Below are positions 15,537 through 24,345 of a stretch of DNA of 64,000 nt, piece by piece. Both the position numbers and the translations under genes were made by a program. The DNA comes from Nostoc sp. 'Lobaria pulmonaria (5183) cyanobiont' (GTDB taxonomy: Bacteria; Cyanobacteriota; Cyanobacteriia; Cyanobacteriales; Nostocaceae), in contig NZ_CP026692.1 of NCBI RefSeq assembly GCF_002949795.1, forward strand, positions 865,501 through 929,500, written 5' to 3'. Every line of letters starts with the position of its first letter. The first letter of the stretch is position 1. The notes under the pieces were generated by a model. It saw only the letters and a list, made by a program, of their open reading frames with translations, did not search any database and was not told where the DNA came from.

Positions 15537-15892
15537 AAATACTACTAGATACTTGCATTAATGCTAGGGTGCGTACCGATTTACAAACGGCAGGGTATGA
15601 TGTGGTTTGGTCTGGAGATTGGCCAAAAGATCCAGGTGACGAGGAAATTTTAGCAACCGCCTATCGTGAAGGTAGGATTTTAGTCACCCTTGATAAAGAT
15701 TTTGGAGAGTTAGCAATTTTGCGGGGAAATCCTCACTGTGGTATTTTGCGCTTAGTTAATCTCTCAACCTAAGAACAATCAATAGTTTGTTTGCGGGTAC
15801 TTCAGCTTTACGGAAACGAATTATTCTCTGGTGCAATTGTAACTGCTGAATTAGATAGAGTCAGAATTCGCCCACCTGAAAATAGGGCTTGA
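15533..15892 (+). pseudogene. DUF5615 PIN-like toxin with premature stop
   Basis: ATG... starts at 15533 with the PIN-like core: MKILLDTCINARV with its acidic Asp, GDEEILATAYREGRILVTLDKDFGEL, and HCGILRLVNLST. A TAA then stops translation at 15770-15772. The same frame continues to 15892 with EQSIVCLRVLQLYGNELFSG and SGAIVTAELDRVRIRPPENR, the expected family C-terminus. A single CAA-to-TAA change explains the break, leaving 79 of about 119 residues. All acidic residues of the core lie before the stop, so a shortened product might still fold, but loss of function is more likely. Confidence 0.8.
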
Positions 15893-16014
15893 AAATTCAT
15901 TCAATAAAAACTCGTACTAGTGGCACAAGAAATTAAGACAGACTATGGTGATTGTTGACCACATGGTGAGACTGAGTTTGGCATTAAATCTATTTACAAT
16001 TTATATTTTTCAAT
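15893..16014 (+). promoter_or_regulatory. Upstream region of the cas effector genes
   Basis: The 122 bases before cas10d are A/T-rich. TTGGCA (15978-15983) and TATATT (16002-16007) with an 18-base spacing form a possible promoter that would give an almost leaderless message. Transcription from the DUF433 side is also possible. Confidence 0.3.
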
Positions 16015-18708
16015 ATGATTAAGCGCAATAAGCTTTTGAATGGCCCTCCAAAGTCTTTGGAGGAGGTTTATTTCACGGAAATTCGCTCCCAGCTTTACGA
16101 AAATCATGCACATCGTCATCAAACAGGTGTGAGAACGGGTACAACCCTTGCAGAACACCTCGATTCTGCGTGTCAGTTCATTTTGACAGTCAGCCGAATT
16201 GCAGAAGTCCCAGAAGATAAAAGACCTTTGCTACTAGCTGCAACTGCTGTACATGACCTAAATAAATTAGATACCAAAGGACGCAATGTTAAAACCCTGG
16301 CTAGAAATCAGGAATTTTTACGAGAACAACTTGAAAAGGCTTGTGTACTTACCTTTATCGTCTCAGAAGATGATTTGGAGTTAGTTAGAAAGCTAATTGA
16401 ACGCCATTCAGGTCATAACGTCAGCGATGGAGCAAGATTTTTACCAGAAGACCCAAATATTGAACGTTGGGCGGCGATGCTTACAGCCGCAGACTTGTTT
16501 GATTTAGGAATTCCAGATGCACAACGTTTTCGTAAGCTGGAAAAAGAATTAACGGTTGCTTTCGGGCGAAGCTGTAATCTTTTTAGAATCCGCATCTCTG
16601 AAGATAAAGGCTATATTACAGCTTTGTTGCTGGGTGCTTGCGAAGAGGTTTTACAAAAGCATGGGTTAAATCCTTTAGCAATTTTTCCTGATGGCGAACT
16701 TTTTGAAGGGGAAGCTTTACCAAATGTGGATTTGACAAAAGAAATAGCTGCTGTTTGGCAAATTAAAATTGACCAAGTTTTTGGAAATAATATTGAAAGA
16801 CTTGTCAGAGCTACCAAGGATGGGATTAAAGTTACTTATCAAGCTATCCAACAAAATATTGAGGAAGTTTTGGTAAATGTTCTAGCTCTTTTAGAAAAGA
16901 AAAAGGCTGGTTATAAATCAGACAAGATTGCTAAAGATGTGACTAAGTGGGGTGAAGCGGCTGGTGCAGATGCACTAATAAAAGCGGCTGAACTTCAATT
17001 ATTACCTGTAAGTAACGCAGAAGAATTTGCTATATCTGAGGGGTTGAAAGCAGCTTATCTAAGTTACCGTGAAGCCAGATTAAGCCCTAAAGAAGTTTGG
17101 GATAAAATCGCTTATCATACGGGTATCTCTGAACTTCAGCGCACTGCAATTGAGCCATTTAATGGTCAATATGGGCGACCTTTATTTGCTGCTAAGGCTG
17201 CTATCAAAGGAATTGAGGGTATTAAAGAAGCTCTACAAGAATCTTTCCAGCTAAGAAAGGAAAGTACACAAATATCTGAAGAAACAGAAGTATCTGAAGA
17301 AATGATTGCAGCCGTTAGCAGAATGGTAAATTTACCTTTTGCTATTCGGTTAAATGGAGCCAATGATTTAAATACTTATGTAGAAGCAAATCCCAGACAA
17401 AGATGCTCTTTAGGTTCTACTTCCACTGATATAGATGAGCTAATTTCAGATAATATGCCTCCTGGTACAAAAGTACAAGCTTTTTCTAACCGCTTACCGG
17501 GTGGTATCAGTGCTGAACCGAAAAGACAAGCAGATTCAATTGCAGCTTTAGCCTACCAATTAATGGCAGTTGGGGCGAACTTTGCTGCTGTTAAAAAACA
17601 AGACCTATTTTATTTGCACTTAGCATTACCTAAAGGTTCTGCTCCAGAATTGTTGAGAATTTGGCGTGAACTTTTAAAACAACTTGCAGCGACAAATGCT
17701 GAAGGTGGTACTGTCACTATTGATGAATTGAAATTATATAGAGATAACCAGCTTGAATTTAAAGCTAACAAAGTAGTTGGTTTAGCATTGCCAAAACGTC
17801 CTGATTTTGTGCATACATCTGTCATTATTCCTCTAGTTTGGGGAGATATTAATAATTCTTTAGCTTTACTAAAATCACTGAGGCTTGCTTTAGAAATTTC
17901 TTTGTCTTTAGATATTGGCTTTCCTTTTACCTTGAGTAGCAATCTAGAAGTGGAGTTATCTAATGATGTTTACGGACGAATAGAAGGAATTCCTTCTGCA
18001 CTGCAAACTTTATTAGGAAATGGACAATATGAGCAGCGCCAAGATGCAGAAAAAATTCTTGAGCGGCTACGTTGCATTGGCAAACTAGCAACATCTGTTG
18101 CAAGTATTCAGAAAGCCGATGATTGTTTTTATGATTTAGCTCGTGCTTGTGTCAGACCAATTGAACTTTATTATGTCTTGCTACGTTGGACATTACGAGA
18201 ACAAGATGAACCAAATTTGAGTATTATTTGGAGTCGTATCTGTGAACCGTTAAATACTTTGTTGGAGAACCTTATGCCGGATGAAAAGTCGTTATTAACT
18301 AAATATCTCAAAGAAGCTGCTCAAGTTGCAGCAGAGGCAAAAATTTGGGGAAGTTCTTTTAAACGAACTGCTCAAGCAGAACCGTTTACAGCCTTTATTG
18401 CTGCCATTCGTTCTCAAAAGTCTTATTTGGGTTTAGATGTAATTTTTGCCGCTTTAATACAGCAATATCATACTCGCTTAGACCGTATCCGGGAGCATGG
18501 CGTAGGCGCGACAAAGTATGAACAGGTGAAGCATTATTACGAGGTATTGCGAAAGCTATATGAGGAGGTTTATTCAGCACGTCCTGAAAAGTTTTTATCT
18601 GACCAAAAAACTTTAGAAGCTGCTTATTTGTTTTTCCTTGAAGAAGCGCGTAAACAGCTAAAAACTCAGCTTCAAGATGATTCAGTCGAAACAAATACAA
18701 CTGTGTAA
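16015..18708 (+). CDS. cas10d: Cas10d (Csc3), type I-D large subunit with HD nuclease domain
   Basis: An 897-residue protein. The N-terminal HD-type region has HAHRHQTG, HLDSACQFIL and AVHDLNKL (His80-Asp81), with a further His in ERHSGHNV, consistent with the HD nuclease that in type I-D sits on Cas10d rather than on Cas3. A long helical region follows. The match to Csc3/Cas10d rests on this HD start, the length, and the csc2-csc1-cas3 order behind it. It is the large subunit of the I-D Cascade and should take part in target recognition and cleavage. Stop and csc2 start are 17 bases apart, indicating one operon. Confidence 0.93.
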   Translation: MIKRNKLLNGPPKSLEEVYFTEIRSQLYENHAHRHQTGVRTGTTLAEHLDSACQFILTVSRIAEVPEDKRPLLLAATAVHDLNKLDTKGRNVKTLARNQEFLREQLEKACVLTFIVSEDDLELVRKLIERHSGHNVSDGARFLPEDPNIERWAAMLTAADLFDLGIPDAQRFRKLEKELTVAFGRSCNLFRIRISEDKGYITALLLGACEEVLQKHGLNPLAIFPDGELFEGEALPNVDLTKEIAAVWQIKIDQVFGNNIERLVRATKDGIKVTYQAIQQNIEEVLVNVLALLEKKKAGYKSDKIAKDVTKWGEAAGADALIKAAELQLLPVSNAEEFAISEGLKAAYLSYREARLSPKEVWDKIAYHTGISELQRTAIEPFNGQYGRPLFAAKAAIKGIEGIKEALQESFQLRKESTQISEETEVSEEMIAAVSRMVNLPFAIRLNGANDLNTYVEANPRQRCSLGSTSTDIDELISDNMPPGTKVQAFSNRLPGGISAEPKRQADSIAALAYQLMAVGANFAAVKKQDLFYLHLALPKGSAPELLRIWRELLKQLAATNAEGGTVTIDELKLYRDNQLEFKANKVVGLALPKRPDFVHTSVIIPLVWGDINNSLALLKSLRLALEISLSLDIGFPFTLSSNLEVELSNDVYGRIEGIPSALQTLLGNGQYEQRQDAEKILERLRCIGKLATSVASIQKADDCFYDLARACVRPIELYYVLLRWTLREQDEPNLSIIWSRICEPLNTLLENLMPDEKSLLTKYLKEAAQVAAEAKIWGSSFKRTAQAEPFTAFIAAIRSQKSYLGLDVIFAALIQQYHTRLDRIREHGVGATKYEQVKHYYEVLRKLYEEVYSARPEKFLSDQKTLEAAYLFFLEEARKQLKTQLQDDSVETNTTV

Positions 18709-18725
18709 TTAATTAGGAGTTTATC

Positions 18726-19754
18726 ATGTCAATTCAAAAGCTTTCTTCAGTAATAGCAACAATTTATGAGAATTTCCCCAAAGGACGTTTTATTACTTTA
18801 GTTGTTTTAAGAACAACCCATTCTGAAACTATTTTTCGCACAGAAGGTTCAGGTGAACCAATGTGTAGCGAATTTGTCCAAGCTGGTTTGGAGGGTGAAA
18901 ATCAAAAAACTATAATTCAACGCTTGGTAATGACTAAGCGTAAACAAGTAGCACCAGAAAGACGCTACGGACGAGAACATTTAAGAGCGCATGAGCTTTT
19001 ATACACCAATATTAAAGATGGCTCTCTTTGTTCTTTAAATACTAATGCACCTTGTGAAATGTGTACAGATTGTTTCCTTTACGGCTTCGCTGCCGGTGGT
19101 GGTGGCGCTCAAAAAAGTCGCATTTGGACTGAGGATGCTTTTAGTATTTTACCTGCTAGTGATGTTGTAGGCGATCGCACCATAAACGCCATCTACGAAA
19201 CTGGCACAATGCGCGATGAAAAAGGTAATCCCTCAACAGCTTTAAATACCAGCGAATACATCAAACCAGGCGTGCATTTTCTAGATGTCGTCACCCTAAA
19301 AGATGTAACTGCGGATGAATTGCGCTATATCATCGGGAACATTCTTTTCACAAGTCGTTACGGTGCAGTTTCTAGTCGTGTTGGACGAATGGAAAACCAA
19401 ATATTAGGTGTATTTGGTAGTATTACCGAACTTCCTAGTTCTCTGGAACTTGTACAAGCTACTTATGATGTATTAGGTAAACCTTTAGAACACCCTTTGA
19501 ATATTAATCAATTAATTACAGCAAGTAAGCAAGTAATTGCAAATTGGCAAAATAAGAGAGGAGTTTCTGTGCATTTATCTGAAGCAGAAGTAACAAATTT
19601 ACTGACTGATGTAGAAACTAATTGGTCAGAAGCTGAACGTGATAATTTTCTCAAGCGTTTAAGCCAATCTTATGAACCCTTCCGTCAGGTTGCAACTGAA
19701 AAGAAAAAGGCTAAGGCTAAAGGAAAAAATACACTAGTTGAAGTAGAGAGTTAA
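18726..19754 (+). CDS. csc2: Csc2 (Cas7d), backbone subunit of I-D Cascade
   Basis: A 342-residue protein with the Csc2/Cas7 features RAHELLYTNIKDGSLC, CEMCTDCFLYGFAAGGGGAQ and SRIWTEDAFSILPASDV. The three cysteines of the CEMCTDC block are likely metal ligands. Cas7 subunits coat the crRNA spacer as a helical backbone. An AGGAG ribosome site precedes the ATG. The C-terminus is Lys-rich (KKKAKAKGK). The stop is followed by csc1 three bases later, consistent with translational coupling. Confidence 0.95.
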   Translation: MSIQKLSSVIATIYENFPKGRFITLVVLRTTHSETIFRTEGSGEPMCSEFVQAGLEGENQKTIIQRLVMTKRKQVAPERRYGREHLRAHELLYTNIKDGSLCSLNTNAPCEMCTDCFLYGFAAGGGGAQKSRIWTEDAFSILPASDVVGDRTINAIYETGTMRDEKGNPSTALNTSEYIKPGVHFLDVVTLKDVTADELRYIIGNILFTSRYGAVSSRVGRMENQILGVFGSITELPSSLELVQATYDVLGKPLEHPLNINQLITASKQVIANWQNKRGVSVHLSEAEVTNLLTDVETNWSEAERDNFLKRLSQSYEPFRQVATEKKKAKAKGKNTLVEVES

Positions 19755-19757
19755 ATT

Positions 19758-20516
19758 ATGTCAACAATTCCTTTTCAGCAGGCAAAACTTGTTGAATTAT
19801 ACTGTCTTGAACCAGTCTTTTTTGCCTCTAGAGAGTTGTCTGATACCTATTACACTGAAGGGGTAATTGGGAATTATGCTCTTACCTATGCTTTAGGTAG
19901 GGTAAATTCCCCCTATCGACTCCAAGGTGAGGCTACAGGACGACCAACCTACAAAGAAGATTTTCAGCCAATAGCACAGGATTTTTATATCTTACCAGCT
20001 TCACCGATAGGCAGAGTTACATTCAGATTTGAACGTTTCAATGCTCTTTCTGATGCTTATTGGTATGCAATGACTAATAACCGTGTTGCGACTGCACGGG
20101 AAGATTTACCATTACAACGCCAAGGTAAAAAACCAAGTTCATTTAGACCAAGTAATTTTCCACAAACTGGAAGACTGCGGATGATTGAACGCAGAAACAA
20201 ATTTCAAACTTTGGTATTTGGAAATCACCAATTACCAAATTATATTCGGCTTGGTAAATTCATGAGTAAAGTCAAGGTGAATGTGCTTAATGAATTTCCT
20301 GTGACTTTACTACCAGAAGGTGAATATCAAAGTCAACATTATTTAAATGCTGCCGATTTACCACAGCAAATAGAAACTTTAGCATTCGATTTAATTTCTA
20401 TTCCTCCTGCACCCATTATTAAAAATCTTCGTTTTCGGGGTGCTGCTTGGCAAGTTGGGCAAATGATTGTACCAGCAGGGTTACATTTTTGCGGTAGAGA
20501 AAATAGCAATGAGTAA
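19758..20516 (+). CDS. csc1: Csc1 (Cas5d), crRNA 5'-handle-binding subunit of I-D Cascade
   Basis: A 252-residue protein matching Csc1 in length and layout. It starts VELYCLEPVFFASRELSDTY and has GNYALTYALGRVNSPYRLQG and a C-terminal PAPIIKNLRFRGAAWQVG. The family is the Cas5-type subunit capping the 5' handle of the crRNA and contacting the protospacer-adjacent motif. It lies between csc2 and cas3 and ends inside the start of cas3 (ATGAGTAA), so the two are translationally coupled. Confidence 0.93.
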   Translation: MSTIPFQQAKLVELYCLEPVFFASRELSDTYYTEGVIGNYALTYALGRVNSPYRLQGEATGRPTYKEDFQPIAQDFYILPASPIGRVTFRFERFNALSDAYWYAMTNNRVATAREDLPLQRQGKKPSSFRPSNFPQTGRLRMIERRNKFQTLVFGNHQLPNYIRLGKFMSKVKVNVLNEFPVTLLPEGEYQSQHYLNAADLPQQIETLAFDLISIPPAPIIKNLRFRGAAWQVGQMIVPAGLHFCGRENSNE

Positions 20517-22791
20517 TCAAAAGTTAGTTATCAGATTAGAACCACGCAGTATTTCAGCTTGTGCATCTTTACCAGATGAACTATCTTTCATAGGTAATGC
20601 ACTTCAGCACCAAGTAGATGTATTTGAACAATCTAAGGATGCTGATATAATCCTTGATTTAGCACCTACTGGCACAGGTAAAACTAAAGCAGGACTAACA
20701 GTATTAAAGCATCAGCCAAATAAAAGTGCTGTTTACATTGCGCCAACTAATGCTTTAATTGAACAGCAAACAGAAGCAGCAAAACAGTTTGTTCGTGATG
20801 CTAATTTACCTCATGTCGTTAAATCAGCCTCAGCTAAAGATATTAAAAGCTGGCCTGACGAGAAAGTTGGTCGTCGTTCAGGAGAAAAGCTGTATAATGT
20901 TTTGCGAAATCCCACTACAGTTTTTGATGATGTTGGGGCAAATACACCAATTCTCTTGGTAACAAATCCTGATATTTTCTACTATGCAACTTTCTTTGCA
21001 TATAACAATCTAGACAGAGGCAATATTGCTGCTGGTTTTTACACCAAATTTTCTACAGTCATTTTTGATGAATTTCACCTCTACGATGCTAAACAGCTAG
21101 TAGGAATGCTATTCTACCTCGCTTATTCTCACGTTTTTCGCTTTTTTCAGGACGGACGTAAAGTAGTTTTGCTGACAGCAACACCAGAACCAGCTTGTGA
21201 ATTAGCCTTGCAGAATTTCAAACAAGCTGGTGTGAAGATAGCAAGAATTGATGGGGAAGCAGGTAATACCAATCTTTTACCGTCACAAACAGCAGTTAAT
21301 CTGGAATTAAGACCAAAACCAGATAGTAAGGAAGAGTGGTTAGCAGAGTTAACAGCAGAAGTTGTCCAACGTTTTCGAGAAAGACCTGATGAAAATGGTG
21401 CTGTAATTCTTGACTCTCTTGATAATATTAATCGTTTATCGACTTTGTTAAGACAGCAAGGAATTGGTGATGACATCGGACGCATTACAGGCCCTGCACC
21501 CAAAAAAGATAGAGAAAGGGCTATGCAGTGTCAAATTATTTTGGCTACTAGCACTGTAGATGTAGGGTTTAACTTTGAAAAATATCCTAAACCGAAACGG
21601 CAAAATTTAGATTGGTTGATTTTTTCAGCACGCGATCGCGCCGCATTTTGGCAGAGAATTGGTAGAGTAGGGCGTGTTTTGGGTAAATCTGAAACTAATA
21701 TTGATTCAGAGTCCATTGCTTACTTACCTGCTAACGCTTGGGAAGAAGGTTTAACCTCTCTAGATACTAGTGAGGGACGTACAGCGCTAAAAGACGTACT
21801 AGAAACACTTCCCTGTTTAGATAAGCCTTTTTTAAAAGCTTACTGGCGTTCAGAAGCATTTCTAGAAATTGCCCGTCCCTTGTTGGAATTGGAAGAAATG
21901 CTTGAAGGTTTAGCTGAGGAAAAATTTATTTTGGAGTTATTCAATACTCTAAAATCTATTTTTGAAGGAAACAGAACTTGGGATGATTATCGCTACAGAA
22001 TGAAGCTTTTACGAGGCGCTGAAACTATTGCTAAAAAAACTCCCAAAGAAATTAAAAAGGATTGGAAGTATATCAAAGGTGGTCAAGCGTTTGTCAGAAC
22101 CTTTATCAAGGCTAAATTTCCTGAAGATTGGGATGACTTACAAGCTGGACGTACAACTTTAGACGAATACGTAGATTTATTTAAAAAAGATGAAGACGCA
22201 CTAGCTGAGTTAAAAGAATTTGCTGAAGTTTTTAGTACAAGCTATGCACCTTTATTTAGTTTTCGCTCTAGTCTGTTTGAAAGTCTTTCCATTCGTGACC
22301 CTTATGGTTTTATTCTAGATGAATCGGAGGAAACAAGACTAGATCCTTTTCATCTATTACGCTATTACGAATTTGTCCAAAATGGTGATTATATTGAAGT
22401 CACCAGTCGCGCGGCTGAAGCTTATCAATTGAGTTTTGAATTACGCTACACTGATAACTGGCAAGAATTTATCAGTACAGAACTGAACAAACTAACAGCT
22501 TTTAAAAATTGTCGAATTATCCGCACTCTTGGAGGAGGAACACGACCAACAGACCAAATACAATCTTTGAATAAGCATCTTTTACCAGGAATAATTATTT
22601 GCCCAAGAACAAATGCTGCTGTTATTTTCCAATTAAACAAGCAAGGAATTATTTCTTATCCAATAACCATTGTTTGTAATGATGTGGAGAAAGAATATAG
22701 ATTCTTTGCAGGCTTGTCAGGAATTTTAGCAATAGCAATGAAGTTTAAACAATTACGTCTTCCAGATGATGAGGTTTTTATTGCGGGATAA
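20509..22791 (+). CDS. cas3: Cas3 helicase, type I-D (no HD domain)
   Basis: A 760-residue superfamily 2 helicase. Walker A is LAPTGTGKTKAG, motif II is the DExH box FDEFHLYD, motif III is LTATPEP, and the C-terminal helicase domain has IILATSTVDVGFNFE and FWQRIGRVGRVL. There is no HD nuclease domain, as expected for I-D, where Cas10d carries it. It unwinds target DNA after recognition by Cascade. The ATG at 20509 overlaps the csc1 stop by eight bases and is preferred over an upstream TTG at 20467. Confidence 0.93.
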   Translation: MSNQKLVIRLEPRSISACASLPDELSFIGNALQHQVDVFEQSKDADIILDLAPTGTGKTKAGLTVLKHQPNKSAVYIAPTNALIEQQTEAAKQFVRDANLPHVVKSASAKDIKSWPDEKVGRRSGEKLYNVLRNPTTVFDDVGANTPILLVTNPDIFYYATFFAYNNLDRGNIAAGFYTKFSTVIFDEFHLYDAKQLVGMLFYLAYSHVFRFFQDGRKVVLLTATPEPACELALQNFKQAGVKIARIDGEAGNTNLLPSQTAVNLELRPKPDSKEEWLAELTAEVVQRFRERPDENGAVILDSLDNINRLSTLLRQQGIGDDIGRITGPAPKKDRERAMQCQIILATSTVDVGFNFEKYPKPKRQNLDWLIFSARDRAAFWQRIGRVGRVLGKSETNIDSESIAYLPANAWEEGLTSLDTSEGRTALKDVLETLPCLDKPFLKAYWRSEAFLEIARPLLELEEMLEGLAEEKFILELFNTLKSIFEGNRTWDDYRYRMKLLRGAETIAKKTPKEIKKDWKYIKGGQAFVRTFIKAKFPEDWDDLQAGRTTLDEYVDLFKKDEDALAELKEFAEVFSTSYAPLFSFRSSLFESLSIRDPYGFILDESEETRLDPFHLLRYYEFVQNGDYIEVTSRAAEAYQLSFELRYTDNWQEFISTELNKLTAFKNCRIIRTLGGGTRPTDQIQSLNKHLLPGIIICPRTNAAVIFQLNKQGIISYPITIVCNDVEKEYRFFAGLSGILAIAMKFKQLRLPDDEVFIAG

Positions 22792-22798
22792 GTAATTA

Positions 22799-22825
22799 AA
22801 TTCTCGCACCAATGGTGCGAGAATT
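22799..22825. terminator. Perfect 12-bp stem-loop after cas3
   Basis: AATTCTCGCACC and GGTGCGAGAATT flank a three-base loop, eight bases after the cas3 stop. No long T-run follows on either strand. It may be a terminator, an mRNA-stabilising end or a processing site separating effector genes from the oxygenase/cas6 section. Confidence 0.55.
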
Positions 22826-22867
22826 TGTAGAACATCAATTTATAAGTATATTTCTCTCATACCCCCA

Positions 22868-23488
22868 GTGAAACACTATCAACAACAATCTAACGCCTTC
22901 CCCAGCGATTACCTCAACAACTTGTGGGGAGAAATCCAAGCTTGTCCTTACTTTGCTATCAACAACCTCAACCGCGATTTTGTCGCCACCAAAGGATTTT
23001 CTGTAGTATTTCAGCGTTCTGGATTACCAAAAGTAGAACAGCAGTTTCCCTACTTCAAGCCTTACCTAGATTTGGCTCTCCAGCCAAATTGTAATGCTTT
23101 TTACCTCAATCCTTTACAGCTAAAGGAAGGCTCCCGCGTCGATCCGCATATCGATCGCTCCTTACGTTCCTACTCCAAAACCATTGAACCACCTGCGGTT
23201 GTCAGCGTGCTTTATGTGCGTGTACCTGCGGATATGGAAGGGGGAGAACTGGTATTGCGATCGCACAAACGCCAACTTGGGCAAATTAAGCCCCAAATCA
23301 ATACTTTAGTTTATTTTCAAGGTGATTTAACCCATTCGGTTAACGCTGTCAAAACCCCCGGAAATCGCCTCAGTTTAGTTTGTGAACAGTATAGTTTGAG
23401 TGAAGCTGAACTCCAGGAAATTCCTGAGTTTACTGTAGAGTCAAGAATCACTCAGTCTACAACCAAAAAGAAAAAGTATGCCTCATAG
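22868..23488 (+). CDS. 2-oxoglutarate/Fe(II)-dependent oxygenase inside the cas locus
   Basis: A 206-residue protein with the jelly-roll oxygenase signature: His94-x-Asp96 in VDPHIDRSLRS, distal His156 in GDLTHSVNAV, and Arg167 in TPGNRLSLVCEQY for the 2-oxoglutarate carboxylate. ADMEGGELVL is the strand typical of the prolyl-hydroxylase-like subgroup. Its start is GTG with no obvious ribosome site. Its 3' end overlaps the cas6 start by 11 bases, so cas6 translation probably depends on it. The enzyme is predicted to hydroxylate or demethylate a protein, nucleic acid or small molecule. No known role in CRISPR immunity is recalled, and it may be a passenger. Confidence 0.85.
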   Translation: MKHYQQQSNAFPSDYLNNLWGEIQACPYFAINNLNRDFVATKGFSVVFQRSGLPKVEQQFPYFKPYLDLALQPNCNAFYLNPLQLKEGSRVDPHIDRSLRSYSKTIEPPAVVSVLYVRVPADMEGGELVLRSHKRQLGQIKPQINTLVYFQGDLTHSVNAVKTPGNRLSLVCEQYSLSEAELQEIPEFTVESRITQSTTKKKKYAS

Positions 23489-24314
23489 TTTAGTGTTGAA
23501 TTTGCTACCTCAATCGCCCATTCCACCACAGTTTCTCACAGGTAGACATCTCCACGCCCTATTTTTAACCCTCGTTAGTTCTGTAGATACCACATTAGGC
23601 GATCGCTTGCACGATTCTACTGCTGATAAAGCTTTCACCCTCTCTCCCTTACAAATTAATTCCCCCCTTTTGAAGGGGGGTAAGGGGGGATCTAAATTGC
23701 AATATTCACATCAACAATCCATTCCCGCCGGAACACCTTGTTGGTGGCGCATCTCTTTATTAGATGACACTCTATTTGGCAAACTTACCCAACTTTGGCT
23801 AAATCTTAATCCCAATCGCCCTTGGCATCTTGGCCCGGCTGACTTGTATATTACCAGCATTCAAGGCACACCCCAATCTATTCAACCTTGGGCAAATGCC
23901 ACTACTTACGCTCAATTATACGAAGAAGCCAGCGATCGCATTTCTTCCATTAACCTTAGCTTCTCCACACCTACCGCTTTCCGTCAAGGACAGTATGATA
24001 CTACCCTTCCTACCAGAGAATCTGTCTTTAATTCTCTACTTTCCCGGTGGAATAAATACAGTGGCATAGAATTTCCTCAGATTGCGATCGAGTCAATCTT
24101 CCCTTCTTTTGTCAATATTCACACAGAAATATTAGCTGACTCCCGCAGCAAATTTATTGGTATTATTGGCGAAGTTACTTATAAGATTTTAGGGTCAGTT
24201 GAACCAATACAAATTAAGCAAATTAACGCTTTAGCTGATTTTGCTTTGTATAGCGGTGTTGGTCGCAAAACAACAATGGGTATGGGCATAGCAAGGCGGC
24301 TGTATTCTCCATAA
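23478..24314 (+). CDS. cas6: Cas6, pre-crRNA processing endoribonuclease
   Basis: A 278-residue Cas6 of the cyanobacterial type. The glycine-rich C-terminus GVGRKTTMGMGIARR is the family's RNA-binding loop, and EVTYKILG and ALADFALYSG precede it. A His near the N-terminus (GRHLHALFLTL) is a candidate catalytic residue. It should cut each repeat after its hairpin, leaving an eight-base 5' handle. Residues about 61-72 (NSPLLKGGKGGS) are encoded by a C- and G-rich dispersed repeat inserted in frame. It overlaps the oxygenase gene and is followed by cas4. Confidence 0.92.
   Translation: MPHSLVLNLLPQSPIPPQFLTGRHLHALFLTLVSSVDTTLGDRLHDSTADKAFTLSPLQINSPLLKGGKGGSKLQYSHQQSIPAGTPCWWRISLLDDTLFGKLTQLWLNLNPNRPWHLGPADLYITSIQGTPQSIQPWANATTYAQLYEEASDRISSINLSFSTPTAFRQGQYDTTLPTRESVFNSLLSRWNKYSGIEFPQIAIESIFPSFVNIHTEILADSRSKFIGIIGEVTYKILGSVEPIQIKQINALADFALYSGVGRKTTMGMGIARRLYSP
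23659..23696. repeat. G/C-rich dispersed repeat within cas6
   Basis: TTCCCCCCTTTTGAAGGGGG followed by a G-rich run lies in the cas6 frame. The flanking reading frame is intact, so the insert adds about a dozen residues. A fuller relative of this repeat is found between cas4 and cas1 at 24998-25083. Confidence 0.75.
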
Positions 24315-24345
24315 TTTCAATAATTATTTAAAAACTATCTAAGTT

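Noticed and set aside
18480..18520. GGCGTAGGCGCGAC within cas10d, similar to the dispersed GCGTAGGCG repeat
   Set aside because: Similarity is short and the encoded REHGVGATKYEQ reads as ordinary protein sequence, so no insertion can be supported.
20467..20508. Upstream TTG start for cas3
   Set aside because: It lies inside csc1, while ATG at 20509 forms the usual ATGAGTAA overlap with the csc1 stop.
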